Notes: generated from the letters alone by a model not told the origin. A stretch of DNA of 64,000 nt from Paenibacillus tianjinensis (GCF_017086365.1 NZ_CP070969.1:372001-436000); one strand, 5' to 3'; shown: positions 8,809-19,199, counted from the first letter of the stretch. Numbers and translations: made by a program.

Positions 8809-11800
8809 TTGAGAGTTACAGCCAGAGGTAAAAGCTTGTTATCCGGTTTGATTGCAAGCAGTCTTATGCTTGGGGTCATGGTTCCTGGAGGATACGCCCA
8901 GGAAATATCGCCGGATATACAGCAGACATCATCCGAGCTTGTGCCGGTCTTGAACGAAGTAATGCAACCGGAAGCACATTACACTACGGAATCGGTTACA
9001 GCCGCCGTCTATGCTGCACCAGCCCAGGCGGGAGCCCTGCTCATTACAGAGCTTGTTCCGGACACGAAAAACATAGGCAGCGCCGATGGTTATGAATTCG
9101 TGGAGGTCTACAATAATACTGATGCTCCGGTTAATTTCAAGGATTACTACTTCTATTATTACGGCAGGGATACTTGGACTACGGGCGGAGATGCGGTTAT
9201 TCCGGCCCGCGGAAATATTGTGTTCTGGATTATGAACGGGTCCAACCAGGAGGCGACTGCGGAGAGTTTCATCGCTAACTTTACCCCTGCAGCTTCCCTG
9301 CAGGAGGGAGTGAACCTCTTCCGGATTAGCGGAGGCGGTGGCATGGCGAACACGTCCGCCCGCAACCTGCAAATCAAAAGTAAATCCGGTGATACGCTGA
9401 TTAGTTCTGCTTCCTACACCAAGGATCAGGTGAAAGAGAATAACGGGATTGTCTACCAGTATCCGGAAACCGGGGGTTCGGAAATGGTGCTGATGGCCGA
9501 AGCCGGTACGACCCCAGCCACACCGGGAACCGTAACAGCTGCGCAGGTGCCTGTCCCGGTACCGGTCGATAAGACACCAGAGATTATCCATACTCCGGTG
9601 GCCAGTACCGATCCGGCGGATCTCGTCATTCATGCGACTGTTACCCATCTGCCGCAGGAAACGCCTCCCGCAGTGGAACTGCTGTACCGTACCTCTTCGC
9701 AGCTACGGGATACGGTTATCACTATGACTCCGGCAGGCGGTGGGGAATATTCCGCTGTCATTCCGGTAGCGGCGCTGGAAGAACCGGTGCTGAACTACAG
9801 CATCCGGGTGAAGAATGTCACCGAGAGCTATTCGGTACACGTGAATCTGCCGGAATTTAATCCTGAGGCGGTACCGCCTCTGCTCGTCACGGAGCTGCTG
9901 CCGAACTCCACCAACGTAGCAGGAAACTCCAGCGACGCCTTTGAGTTTATTGAAGTCTACAACAATACGGACCAGCCGCTGGATTTCAAGAACTACAAGC
10001 TGTTCTACCGCTATACCGACAAAGGCCCTTCGGCAGATGTGAAGTGGCCGTCCACCCAGGAGAGTTTCCTGATTCCGGCGCAGCAGTCGGTAGTCTTCTG
10101 GGTCATTAACAGTGCTAATGCCGGTTATAAGGCAAGCGACTTTAATGCGGCTTTTAATACAAGTCTGGTAGAGGGCACGAATCTCTTCCTCATCAAAAGT
10201 GACGGTATGGCCAACTCCGGCCGCCGGGCAATTGTCATCAAGAGCAATACGGAGAAGGAAATTTCCGCAGCTTATTATGATGCTGATACCATATATAATG
10301 GCGGGACTAAAGGCGACGAAACCAAGGAAAACAAAGCGCTGCTATATAAATATCCCGCGAATGGCTCCAGCAAAATGCTGAAGATCAGCTCTGGGGCGGC
10401 TGCTCCGTCCCCGGGCACTACGGAGCCAGCACAGGTTCCTGGCATACCGGTTCATATCGAGCCGGATAACGAAGCGCCTACAGTGAATGACCTCACCGGG
10501 GTAACCGAAGTGGATCAATCGGCAAGCCTTGATCTTAAGGCATTTGCCGATGACAATAAGGAAATTACATCTGTGGAAGTGAGAGTGGCCTCGGACAAGC
10601 ATCCGGACTATGTTAGCCATAACCTGGCCCAGGACTTCAATGATAACCTGTACCATTTCAAATTAACCTCGGCTGATTTGATCGGCAGAAATGAGATCCG
10701 GTATTATTTTGTAGTTTCGGACGGAGCCCATGAGACGGAAACACAAGAAATGAAGGTGGCTGTCACCGGCGGCCCGGATCAGTCGGCGCTGCGTTTGAAT
10801 GTTAAGGATAAGGCGCTGCTGCATGGTGCCGTTACCGTGAAGGGGACCTCCGCCAGTGCTTCTGCCGCTGAGCTGGGCTTAAGCATTGACGGCAAGATGA
10901 TAGAATCCCAGCAGACGTATAGCTCGCTAGAGAATGATGCTTATTTTGTATTTGAAGCGAAGAATGTGGATTACTATTTCAAAAACGCCGTTACAATGGG
11001 GCCCGAGGAATTAGGGGATAAGAGCATTCTGTATACATTCATGGACCCTATTACCTCTTATACAACACTGTCCTTCCCAATTTCTGCTGACAGACTGCAA
11101 GCCGGTGTAGACAATGTGATCTACATCCGTGCAGGCTCTAAATCCTCTCCGTTTGATCCGCGGCCGGAAGAGAACAAAGACGACTTCGAGGTCAAGAATG
11201 TCCGTCTATTGTTGGCTGACGGAACGGAGATATGGGATCCTTCTTACAGCGGGCGGGATAAAGAAATCAAGATGGGCGACAGTACGGGCAAGCTGCCTTC
11301 CATTGGCTTCCGCTTTGAACTGAAGCCGGAGCTGCTGCGTTCCAAAACCTTTAATTGGGATACGACAACAGTGCAGGACGGGCCTCACACGCTTGCGCTT
11401 GAATTGGGGTCGGGGCAAGTGAAGTCCAAGGTCATTGTGGACAATACCGCTCCGTCTATCCAGCCGAACCTTAAAGACGGACAGACCTATCGCGGCATTT
11501 TCGAGATTAACGCCGCCATCGATGATGTGTACGCCGGTGTGGATCAGGTCAGCGTGAAGCTGGATGACAAGCAGATTGAACTGCCTTATGTCACCTCATC
11601 CGGGAAGCTTGCGGGGGGAACCCATCATCTGTCCATCACTGCGGCAGATAAGGCCGGAAATAAGGCAGAGAAGCAGATTGCATTCGAGGTTCCTGAAGAG
11701 AACCCGCTTGCGCCGCAGCTGGTTGCACCCGCCAATGGGGCAAGCAGCATCGGCACTAACCCGGGCCTGGCCGTCAAGGTAGAAGACCCGACGGGTGACA

Positions 11801-14679
11801 AGCTGAACGTTAAGTTCTATCAAGGGTACAAGTATGATGCCAACCATCCGGAGCAAGGCTTCGCTGGCTTTAAGAATGCTTCCGACACAGAGCCGCCTAA
11901 GCAGCCGGTTCCTGCCGGTGAACAGGCGCTCACTGCTGAAGAGTATAGCAAAATCAGTTCCGTTGACGGGAATTATCTGGTCAATGATGCGGTGGAGCAG
12001 TTCCCGTATCAGCGTTATGAAATCAAATTGGATGAATCCGTAAAGGCTGCAGACCGTGTGGACCTTGAATGGAAGGGTAACTCTCTGCCGGGCCGGAAGG
12101 TCAGTCTGTATGCCTGGAGCCCTGCGCTGCAAAACTGGGCCCTGCTGGATCACAAGATTGCGGCTGCGGAAGACTTTGAACTCAAAGCTACGGTAGCCGC
12201 CGGAGAATATGCCGAAGGCGGCAAGATTGCCGTTATGGTGCAGGATGAGATCTCTGCTGCGCCGGCAGCAACGGTTACTCAGGACACGTATGATTTCTCT
12301 TTTGTATGGATGTCCGATACCCAGTATTATTCGCAGAGTTACCCTTACATTTACCGTAAAAATGTACAGTGGATTGCCGACAACAAAGACAGCCTGAACC
12401 TTAAATATGTTATTCACACCGGCGATGTGGTCGATAAATCCTATCAGGAATATGAATGGCAAGAAGCCGACATGGACATGAAGGTGCTGGAGGATGCAGG
12501 AATTCCTTACGGCGTGCTTGCGGGTAATCATGATGTTGGTCACCAGAACGGCGATTATACGAAATTCTGGGAATATTTTGGCGAATGGCGTTTCAAGAAC
12601 CTCCCTATTTACGGGGGATCCTACGACAATAACCGCGGGCACTATGATCTCGTTTCTGCGAACGGCAATGATTTCATTATTGTTTATATGGGCTGGGGAC
12701 TGGCTGACCAGGAAATTCAGTGGATGAACGCGGTAGTTGCCCGTTATCCTGAGCGCAAAGCGATTCTGTGCCTGCATGAATACATGCTCGTATCCAACAA
12801 CCGCGCACCAATCGCCGATAAGATTTTTGAAGAGGTAGTGAAGCCGAATAAGAACGTATTTGCAGCGTTGTCCGGACACTATCATGATGCCGAGCTAAAG
12901 GTAGATCAGCTGGATGACAATGGCGACGGCGTTGCCGACCGCAATGTGTATCAAATGCTGGCTGATTACCAAGGGGCTGCTGAAGGCGGTCTTGGATATA
13001 TCCGTCTGCTTCAGTTTGATATAGCGAACAATCAGCTGCATGTGAAGACTTACTCTCCTTACCTGGATGATTATAACTATTACGATAAGGATGAATATCC
13101 AGGCAAAGATGAGTTCACGCTTGATCTGGATCTGCAGCCGGTGACCAAGCGTGTGGCGACTGACTATATTGGTGTGAAGGTATACAGTGACCAGGAGATT
13201 GCCGCGAAAGCTGGAGTAGCCAGCGGTTCGCAAGTGACGGCAACCTGGAGCAAGCTGAAACCGGATAGCTATTATCAGTGGTATACCAAGGTGGAAGATG
13301 AGAATACAGGCAGCGTGCTGTCTGATATCTGGGGATTCTACACTGGAAAAGAGGACGTAACACCGACTCCGACTCCGACGCCAACCCCGGTACCGGAGGT
13401 AACGCCGTCACCGGCACCTGCGGTAACCCCGGATCCAATGGTTTCAATCCCGGGTTCGGGCGCAGCAGCGCCGGCCTCAGCTTCACCAAGCCCGACAGCC
13501 GGCGCTGCTGCGGGTAAAGGGAGTATCCTGCTGGATAAAGGCAGCGATGGCAGCTATAGCGTAAGCCTGGCCGATTTCCGGAAGGCGGTTCAGGAATCAG
13601 CCGAGGCAGAGGTACAGATTCGATTAAACGATGGAGCTGCCGGCCAGGCGGCTATCCAGCTGGTGCTGGATGCTGCAGGGGTGAAGCAGGCCGCAGACAG
13701 CGGGAAGGCATTGAAGATTATCGGCTCCGGATTCCAGCTGACGGTTCCGGCTTCATCGCTGCCGGAAATTCCGGCAGGCAGCCATCAGCTGCAGCTGATT
13801 ATTAATACGGCGCTGACATCGCAGGTTGAGCAGGCAATCCAGACAAGCAGCAGTTCCGCTAACGGGATGAGCCAGCCGAAGGCGGCCGTCACTGTGGAGC
13901 TTAGAGCATCTGGCGAAGGCAAGGATACAACGGTTCACCAGCTCAAGGGAAAAGTAACGGTAACCTTGACGCTTACGCCAGCCCAGCTTGCGGCTGTCAA
14001 CCAGGATTATGCCGGCGTTTATTACATTGACGGAAGCAGCCTGCAGTATATGGGCGGGGTATTTCAGAATAACACCGTCAGCTTTATGACCGATCACTTC
14101 TCAACATATGCGGTAATGGAATACCGCAAGCTCTTCAGCGATGTGAGCGGAAACTGGGCAGAGAGCTTTATTACAAAGCTGGCAGCCAAGCACATGATCA
14201 TGGGTATGGATGAGGACCATTTCGGGCCGCTGACGAATGTAACGCGTGCGGACTTCGCTGTGCTGGCCATGCGTGTTATGGGGCTGGAAGGTGCATCCGT
14301 CACTGCGGGGCCTAGTGCTTTTGCCGATGTGCAGGTCGGAGCCTATTATGCCCAGGCTGTAGCGAGGATGTCAGAGCTTGGAATTATGGAAGGCAACGGA
14401 GGCAGCTTCCGTCCGAAGGACACGATTACACGCGAAGAAGCGGCACTTGTTCTGAGCAGACTGCTGCAATATAAGAACAGTGCACCATCCCAGAACACTA
14501 CAGCTGCAGATGTGAAATTCGCAGATGCGGGCAGCATCTCCGCATGGGCAAAGGATGCGGTGGGCGAACTGCAGGCCAAGGGCCTGATCAACGGTAAGAA
14601 CGGCAACCGGTTTGATCCGCAGGGTAGGATTACGCGGGCGGAAACCGCGAAGCTGGTATACAGTTTACTAGGAAATTAA
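8809..14679 (+). CDS. Giant S-layer-anchored protein: lamin-tail domains, metallophosphoesterase, SLH repeats
   Basis: A 1956-residue exported protein. After a signal peptide (ending near VPGGYAQ) come two lamin-tail-like domains (about residues 70-180 and 355-480; both carry ITELxP/VTELLP, then EFxEVYNNT). Ig- or fibronectin-like beta modules follow. A calcineurin-like phosphoesterase spans about 1160-1420, with metal ligands in SDTQ (D1170), GDVVD, GNHD (1239-1242) and GHYH (1356-1359). A Pro-Thr repeat linker sits near 1520-1565, and three SLH domains from about 1774 to the end bind pyruvylated wall polymer. The likely job is cell-surface hydrolysis of a phosphoester. The start is set to TTG at 8809 because GGGGAG lies 10 bases upstream; the ATG at 8791 overlaps that ribosome site. 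Confidence 0.88.
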   Translation: MRVTARGKSLLSGLIASSLMLGVMVPGGYAQEISPDIQQTSSELVPVLNEVMQPEAHYTTESVTAAVYAAPAQAGALLITELVPDTKNIGSADGYEFVEVYNNTDAPVNFKDYYFYYYGRDTWTTGGDAVIPARGNIVFWIMNGSNQEATAESFIANFTPAASLQEGVNLFRISGGGGMANTSARNLQIKSKSGDTLISSASYTKDQVKENNGIVYQYPETGGSEMVLMAEAGTTPATPGTVTAAQVPVPVPVDKTPEIIHTPVASTDPADLVIHATVTHLPQETPPAVELLYRTSSQLRDTVITMTPAGGGEYSAVIPVAALEEPVLNYSIRVKNVTESYSVHVNLPEFNPEAVPPLLVTELLPNSTNVAGNSSDAFEFIEVYNNTDQPLDFKNYKLFYRYTDKGPSADVKWPSTQESFLIPAQQSVVFWVINSANAGYKASDFNAAFNTSLVEGTNLFLIKSDGMANSGRRAIVIKSNTEKEISAAYYDADTIYNGGTKGDETKENKALLYKYPANGSSKMLKISSGAAAPSPGTTEPAQVPGIPVHIEPDNEAPTVNDLTGVTEVDQSASLDLKAFADDNKEITSVEVRVASDKHPDYVSHNLAQDFNDNLYHFKLTSADLIGRNEIRYYFVVSDGAHETETQEMKVAVTGGPDQSALRLNVKDKALLHGAVTVKGTSASASAAELGLSIDGKMIESQQTYSSLENDAYFVFEAKNVDYYFKNAVTMGPEELGDKSILYTFMDPITSYTTLSFPISADRLQAGVDNVIYIRAGSKSSPFDPRPEENKDDFEVKNVRLLLADGTEIWDPSYSGRDKEIKMGDSTGKLPSIGFRFELKPELLRSKTFNWDTTTVQDGPHTLALELGSGQVKSKVIVDNTAPSIQPNLKDGQTYRGIFEINAAIDDVYAGVDQVSVKLDDKQIELPYVTSSGKLAGGTHHLSITAADKAGNKAEKQIAFEVPEENPLAPQLVAPANGASSIGTNPGLAVKVEDPTGDKLNVKFYQGYKYDANHPEQGFAGFKNASDTEPPKQPVPAGEQALTAEEYSKISSVDGNYLVNDAVEQFPYQRYEIKLDESVKAADRVDLEWKGNSLPGRKVSLYAWSPALQNWALLDHKIAAAEDFELKATVAAGEYAEGGKIAVMVQDEISAAPAATVTQDTYDFSFVWMSDTQYYSQSYPYIYRKNVQWIADNKDSLNLKYVIHTGDVVDKSYQEYEWQEADMDMKVLEDAGIPYGVLAGNHDVGHQNGDYTKFWEYFGEWRFKNLPIYGGSYDNNRGHYDLVSANGNDFIIVYMGWGLADQEIQWMNAVVARYPERKAILCLHEYMLVSNNRAPIADKIFEEVVKPNKNVFAALSGHYHDAELKVDQLDDNGDGVADRNVYQMLADYQGAAEGGLGYIRLLQFDIANNQLHVKTYSPYLDDYNYYDKDEYPGKDEFTLDLDLQPVTKRVATDYIGVKVYSDQEIAAKAGVASGSQVTATWSKLKPDSYYQWYTKVEDENTGSVLSDIWGFYTGKEDVTPTPTPTPTPVPEVTPSPAPAVTPDPMVSIPGSGAAAPASASPSPTAGAAAGKGSILLDKGSDGSYSVSLADFRKAVQESAEAEVQIRLNDGAAGQAAIQLVLDAAGVKQAADSGKALKIIGSGFQLTVPASSLPEIPAGSHQLQLIINTALTSQVEQAIQTSSSSANGMSQPKAAVTVELRASGEGKDTTVHQLKGKVTVTLTLTPAQLAAVNQDYAGVYYIDGSSLQYMGGVFQNNTVSFMTDHFSTYAVMEYRKLFSDVSGNWAESFITKLAAKHMIMGMDEDHFGPLTNVTRADFAVLAMRVMGLEGASVTAGPSAFADVQVGAYYAQAVARMSELGIMEGNGGSFRPKDTITREEAALVLSRLLQYKNSAPSQNTTAADVKFADAGSISAWAKDAVGELQAKGLINGKNGNRFDPQGRITRAETAKLVYSLLGN

Positions 14680-14691
14680 GCTTGGAGTGTA

Positions 14692-14723
14692 AGCAGGCCG
14701 GAGGAGACTCCGGTCTGCTTTTT
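14692..14723 (+). terminator. Rho-independent terminator after the SLH protein gene
   Basis: A 12-bp stem (14692-14703 with 14708-14719, one mismatch/wobble) with a GAGA loop precedes a T run, 13 bases after the stop codon. Confidence 0.9.
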
Positions 14724-14769
14724 GCCGTCTGTATCCTGGGCTGCTGCCGTTCCGTTAAGTTCTGCAGGT

Positions 14770-14797
14770 TTGTCCGGCGGCTAAACAACGGTATACT
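14770..14797 (+). promoter_or_regulatory. Sigma-A-type promoter of the two-component operon
   Basis: TTGTCC, a 16-base spacer and TATACT, placed about 60 bases before the response-regulator start. Confidence 0.6.
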
Positions 14798-14857
14798 AGC
14801 ATTAGGATGCGAAAAGGCTATGGTGAAAGAACTCCTGAAAAAGAAGGTGAACCGCAG

Positions 14858-15553
14858 ATGAACAAAAAAGTACTGGTCGTTGATGACGAACAGAGCATTT
14901 CCAGTGCGATTGCTTACGCGCTGCGGCGTGAAGGTTATGACGTTGATACCGCCGGGGACGGTGAAGAGGCACTTTCCAAGGTGCGGACCTTTCATCCGAA
15001 TGTGCTGGTGCTGGACGTGATGATGCCGAAGCTGAGCGGATATGATGTGTGCCGCCGGCTGGAAGACCGGGATGATATAGGGATTATTTTGCTGACCGTC
15101 AAAAATGATATTGTTGATAAAATCGTGGGGCTTGAGCTCGGTGCAGACGATTACATGACCAAGCCGTTCGAAATCCGTGAACTGCTGGCCCGTGTGAAGG
15201 CGCTACTGCGCAGGCTGGAGAAGAAGACGGGCGAAAATACCGGCGAGGTAATCGAATATGGGGCGCTGCGCGTGCATCCCGAACGGCGTTCAGCCGAGCT
15301 CGGGGACGGGGAGCTTGAGCTGACGCCGAAGGAGTTTGATCTGCTGCTGCTCCTGCTCTCCCACCCGCAGCGTGTATATATGCGGGAAGAGCTACTGGAG
15401 CAGGTATGGGAGATGGACTATGCCGGCGGCACGCGGACGGTGGATATCCACATCCAGCGGCTGCGCAAAAAGCTCGGCGAGCCGTATCAGAATATACTGC
15501 AGACGGTTTATGGCGTCGGCTATAAAGCTGTACCGGCCGGGAGCTACACATGA
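14858..15553 (+). CDS. OmpR/PhoB-family response regulator
   Basis: A 231-residue transcription factor with an N-terminal receiver and a C-terminal winged helix. The receiver shows the acidic pair D9-D10, phospho-acceptor D53 (VLVLDVMMPK), T80 and K102 (MTKPFE). The winged helix contains ELTPKEFDLLLLLLSHP, the recognition helix region TVDIHIQRLRKKLG and the closing hairpin TVYGVGYK. It is phosphorylated by the kinase encoded immediately downstream, whose ATG overlaps this stop codon by 4 bases. The start is the ATG at 14858 with GAAGGTG upstream. Targets are unknown; the co-oriented lipoprotein gene at 17121 is a candidate. Confidence 0.93.
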   Translation: MNKKVLVVDDEQSISSAIAYALRREGYDVDTAGDGEEALSKVRTFHPNVLVLDVMMPKLSGYDVCRRLEDRDDIGIILLTVKNDIVDKIVGLELGADDYMTKPFEIRELLARVKALLRRLEKKTGENTGEVIEYGALRVHPERRSAELGDGELELTPKEFDLLLLLLSHPQRVYMREELLEQVWEMDYAGGTRTVDIHIQRLRKKLGEPYQNILQTVYGVGYKAVPAGSYT

Positions 15554-17016
15554 GAGTCAGCATCAAGCTGAAATTCAGCCTGTTTCTGGGGGTCCTGCTC
15601 ATCCTGGCGATCAGTGTGCTGAGCTATTTCGTGCTGCGCGGCGTAGAGCGCAACGGGCTGACACAGGCGGAGGCTTCGCTCGCCCAGCATGTCAAAACCG
15701 TCAATCTGCGGGTGAAGCAGACCTACTATACGGGGGTGCGCCTTGAGCCGCAGCAATTTCTGCAGCGGCGCGGACGTGAGCTGGCTGCAGAGCTGGCCGG
15801 CTTTACCGGCCTTGAGGTCACGCTGTACGATGCGCAGGGCGAGCAGGTGGGAAGCTCGGTGCAGCGTGAGCCTGCACAGGTCAGCGCCGGTGCCGCCGCT
15901 GCGCTGGCCTATGCGCTGCAGAACAAGATCGCCTACCAGAATGCAGGCGACAAGCTGCTCTACCTGGCTCCGCTTCAAGGCCCGGAGGGGCAGATGGGTG
16001 TAGTGCAGCTGCAATACTCGCTGAAGAGTTCGCTGAGCTTCCAGCAGACACTCCGCAATCTGTTCCTTACGACCGGAGCCGCAGTGCTCCTGCTAAGCTT
16101 CATTACCGGCTATCTGTATTTCAACCGTGCAGCATCAGCGATCAGCCGCTTGAAGAAGGCGGCGGAGTCGATACGCCGGACGGAATACATCTCCGCCCCG
16201 CCGCTTACGCGGAAGGATGAGCTGGGTGAGCTGGCGGACGGGATTTATTTTATGAGCAGGGAAATTGAGAGCAGTATTGCCGCAAAAGATGAGGAGCAGC
16301 ACAAATTGCAGCTTGCCGTGACGAAGCTCCAGGCGCTGGAGCAGCAGCAGAAGCAGTATATCGGCAATATCAGCCATGAGTTCAAGACACCGCTGACCTC
16401 GATTAAGGCATATGTGGACCTGCTGAACATGTATGACGATGATCCCAAGCTGCTGCTGGAGGCTAAGACTAATATCGCCAAAGAAACGGACCGGCTGTAT
16501 GAGATGGTGGATAAGGTGCTGCAGCTGACCGCGCTGGAGAAATATGATTTCGAATCGCAGGCGGAGCTGTTTGAGGTAGCCGAAGGGCTGCGGGATATCT
16601 GCGGCCGGATGAACGGCAAGGCGGAGCGGTTTGGCCTGACGATTACGCTGGAGGCGGAGCCTGCGCACATCTGGATCGACAAAGAGAGCTTCATGCATAT
16701 CTTCATCAACCTGATCGATAATGCCATCAAATATAATGTCCCGCAGGGGGCGGTCCATCTTCGCAGTGAGGTCCGGGGAGGCCGGGTGTGGATCACGATC
16801 AGCGATACCGGCATCGGCATCCCGGCGGAAGCGCGGGACAAGATCTTCGAGCCGTTCTATACAGTAAACCGTGACCGCTCCCGGGCGTCAGGAGGAACCG
16901 GTCTTGGGCTGTCCCTTGTGCGCAATCTCGTAGAGAAGCAGAACGGCAGCATTGCTTTGCTGGAGACAGAGGGCGAAGGCTCGGTGTTCCAGCTTTCTTT
17001 TCCGGTAGTGGTGTAA
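15550..17016 (+). CDS. Membrane sensor histidine kinase
   Basis: A 488-residue two-pass kinase. The first membrane helix is at about 8-29, an extracytoplasmic sensor loop of roughly 140 residues follows, and the second helix (TTGAAVLLLSFITGYLYF) is near 178-195. Next come a HAMP region, a coiled coil, a HisKA domain with H276 in SHEFKTPLTS, and an HATPase domain with N-box LIDNAIKYN, DTGIGIP and GGTGLGLSLV. It perceives an unknown envelope signal and phosphorylates the response regulator upstream. The 4-base overlap implies translational coupling. Confidence 0.93.
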   Translation: MRVSIKLKFSLFLGVLLILAISVLSYFVLRGVERNGLTQAEASLAQHVKTVNLRVKQTYYTGVRLEPQQFLQRRGRELAAELAGFTGLEVTLYDAQGEQVGSSVQREPAQVSAGAAAALAYALQNKIAYQNAGDKLLYLAPLQGPEGQMGVVQLQYSLKSSLSFQQTLRNLFLTTGAAVLLLSFITGYLYFNRAASAISRLKKAAESIRRTEYISAPPLTRKDELGELADGIYFMSREIESSIAAKDEEQHKLQLAVTKLQALEQQQKQYIGNISHEFKTPLTSIKAYVDLLNMYDDDPKLLLEAKTNIAKETDRLYEMVDKVLQLTALEKYDFESQAELFEVAEGLRDICGRMNGKAERFGLTITLEAEPAHIWIDKESFMHIFINLIDNAIKYNVPQGAVHLRSEVRGGRVWITISDTGIGIPAEARDKIFEPFYTVNRDRSRASGGTGLGLSLVRNLVEKQNGSIALLETEGEGSVFQLSFPVVV

Positions 17017-17120
17017 GTCTTAGTAAGGTTTACAAGTTGGAAACATTATGCAGTATTTTGGAAATACTTTTTCGGTAGGCTTGGAGCATGGGAGCAACAA
17101 CACTGTAGGGGGAGGTAATG

Positions 17121-18242
17121 ATGATTATACTCACAGGCGGCAGGCTCAGCAGGGCGGGGCTGATGGTGCTGGGCACAGCACTTGTGCTGAATTTGGCAGC
17201 ATGCAGTTCTGGAAATACAGAGCCGCGGAAGGTCGTTGACAAGTCGGGTACTCAAATTACGGTAATGGATAATACCAGCGAATCTGTATACACCAAGCTG
17301 AAGCTTGCGGGCATCGACAAGGTCGAAGGTGTTCGCGGCATGGACTGGGTTAATGAGGACGTCATTGCGGTGGACAAAGAGAACCGGAATCTGGCCCCGC
17401 AGAGGATTGAAGGCACGGAGCGCTATCCGCATAATCTTTATTTGCATACCCTTTCCTCCGGGGAAGAAACCCCGCTAGTGGAAGGGGACAAGAACTATGG
17501 CGCTGTCCAGCTGTCTCCTGATAAGAAGTATCTCCTGTACAAAGAGGCGGAGGATGTGGTAGGTCTCGGGTACATTATGAATCTTGCCACAGGCGCTTCC
17601 GTCAAGGTGGATGAAGCTCCGTTCCGGATGGAAGAAGGCGGGTGGGCAGACGACGGGCATGTGATTTATCCCAGTATGGACGGGACTGTATACAGCGTAG
17701 ATGTACAGGGAAATAAAGAGACGGTGGTGAAGCCCGGCGAGCCGTATGTCCATGAGCTGGGGCAGTCGGGGAATATCATCTACTATGTGACCGGTGAGGA
17801 GATGCAGCTGAACGCCTACGATACTGAGACCAAGCAGTCCAAGGCTCTGAAGAAAAATGTGGTCTGGGCCATTCCGTCCCCCGACGGCAGCAAGCTGGCC
17901 ATTGTGAAGCGGACCCAGCCGGGCGAAATGGTGCTGGTGCTCTGTGACAGTGAAGGCAATGAGCAGTCGGAGCTGGCCTCTGGCCAGCAGGTTTTCGGAA
18001 CCAGCTGGTCGCCGGACGGCAGCAAGCTGGCATATTCGTTAATCGCTGAGAATGCCGCAGATGACCAGAACGGAGTGTTCATCACCACACTTGAGACCGG
18101 GGAGCAGACCCCGCTGCTTGGAGATATTGAGATTGCCGACCAGCTGCGCTGGAGTCCTTCCGGCAAGAAGCTGCTGGCTTCGTCAGCCGTGCTGAAGGAT
18201 AACGCTTATCAGATCACGACTTATGTGATTAGGCTGTCATAG
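17121..18242 (+). CDS. Lipoprotein with TolB/WD40-like beta-propeller repeats
   Basis: A 373-residue exported lipoprotein with lipobox LAAC at Cys28. The mature protein contains repeated blades of the TolB/PD40 type, for example QLSPDKKYLLYKE, WAIPSPDGSKLAIVKR, SWSPDGSKLAYSL and RWSPSGKKLLASS, so a beta-propeller on the outer face of the membrane is expected. It follows the kinase by about 100 bases and may form part of its signalling module, either as an accessory sensor or a target. Two ATG codons sit in tandem; the second (17121) is better spaced from GGAGG. Its downstream terminator has been split by an insertion sequence. Confidence 0.82.
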   Translation: MIILTGGRLSRAGLMVLGTALVLNLAACSSGNTEPRKVVDKSGTQITVMDNTSESVYTKLKLAGIDKVEGVRGMDWVNEDVIAVDKENRNLAPQRIEGTERYPHNLYLHTLSSGEETPLVEGDKNYGAVQLSPDKKYLLYKEAEDVVGLGYIMNLATGASVKVDEAPFRMEEGGWADDGHVIYPSMDGTVYSVDVQGNKETVVKPGEPYVHELGQSGNIIYYVTGEEMQLNAYDTETKQSKALKKNVVWAIPSPDGSKLAIVKRTQPGEMVLVLCDSEGNEQSELASGQQVFGTSWSPDGSKLAYSLIAENAADDQNGVFITTLETGEQTPLLGDIEIADQLRWSPSGKKLLASSAVLKDNAYQITTYVIRLS

Positions 18243-18305
18243 CGCATAAAAAAGAACGCCCGGGGGATTGGTCAAGACCCCATTTAGTAGACATTGAAAA
18301 AAGAC

Positions 18306-19199
18306 CTAGGCTACAAGCTGATTCCTGTACTCAACAGGAGTCAGCTTGTTTAGTTTTCGTTGTGCTCTATCTTCATTGTAAAAACGTATATACTCCTCAA
18401 TTCTTCTTTGTGCCTCAGCGATACTTCGTATATCATAAGGGTAGAGTGCTTCGACTTTAAGATGAGAGAAGAAGCTCTCGATGGAGGCATTGTCATAACA
18501 ATTTCCTCGGCGTGACATGCTGATTTGGGCGCCAACCTGTGGCAGCATGTCGTGGTATGCATGGGACGTGTACTGGCATCCCTGGTCGCTGTGAACGATC
18601 AGTCCAGTCACGTCTTTATGTGTTTCAAAGGCCTTTCTAAACGTCTCTAATACAAGTGGATTGTCGTTACATCTGCTAATGTGGTATCCGACGATCTCGT
18701 TATTCCACAAATCCTTGATGGCTGATAAGTAAATTTTCTCATCGAATACCCGATATTGTGTAACATCCGTTACCCATTTCTGGTTGGGTTTATCCGCTTT
18801 GAAATTTCTTTTCAGTAGATTCTCTGCGACTCTTCCATCCGAAACTGCTGCCTCATAGGTTGTTCTATGGACGTACTTACGGCGTATAATCGCCTTAATA
18901 CGAAGCTCCTGCATGAGTCGTAAAACCTTCTTGTGATTCACGACAAGGTGATATTGGCGGTATAACTCATCCTGTATCCGACGGTATCCTACCGTCTTGT
19001 CCCGTTGCTCGTATATGGCTTTGATCTTACGTTTCAACTCTTGGTCTGGATCCTTTTCCTTGCGCTTCAGATAAGCATAGTAACCGCTTCTGTGGACCCC
19101 TAAATATCCACAGAGTTCCTTTACGGTCTGCTTATGCTTCAGTTCGTCGATGACAACATATCTATCCTTCAACCCTCCCGATTCAAGATTTGTAACCAC
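18306..19199 (-). CDS. IS3-family transposase OrfB (DDE integrase catalytic part)
   Basis: 297 codons in the -1 frame relative to orfA. It begins with an HTH_21-like segment (VKELCGYLGVHRSGYYAYLKR) and continues into an RNase H-fold integrase core. The DDE ligands lie in WVTDVTQY, HSDQGCQY and NASIESFFSHLK. The C-terminal RIEEYIRFYNEDRAQRKLNKLTPVEYR is typical of IS150-like OrfB. The nominal GTG start at 19199 sits in the frameshift window, so the functional product is most likely the OrfAB fusion made by -1 slippage. No inactivating stop is seen. Confidence 0.92.
   Translation of the reverse strand: MVTNLESGGLKDRYVVIDELKHKQTVKELCGYLGVHRSGYYAYLKRKEKDPDQELKRKIKAIYEQRDKTVGYRRIQDELYRQYHLVVNHKKVLRLMQELRIKAIIRRKYVHRTTYEAAVSDGRVAENLLKRNFKADKPNQKWVTDVTQYRVFDEKIYLSAIKDLWNNEIVGYHISRCNDNPLVLETFRKAFETHKDVTGLIVHSDQGCQYTSHAYHDMLPQVGAQISMSRRGNCYDNASIESFFSHLKVEALYPYDIRSIAEAQRRIEEYIRFYNEDRAQRKLNKLTPVEYRNQLVA

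Noticed and set aside
11596-12885. Long open frame (429 codons) on the minus strand inside the SLH protein gene
   Set aside because: It lies antisense to the well-supported lamin-tail/phosphoesterase gene and is a by-product of its codon use; no ribosome site or family features.
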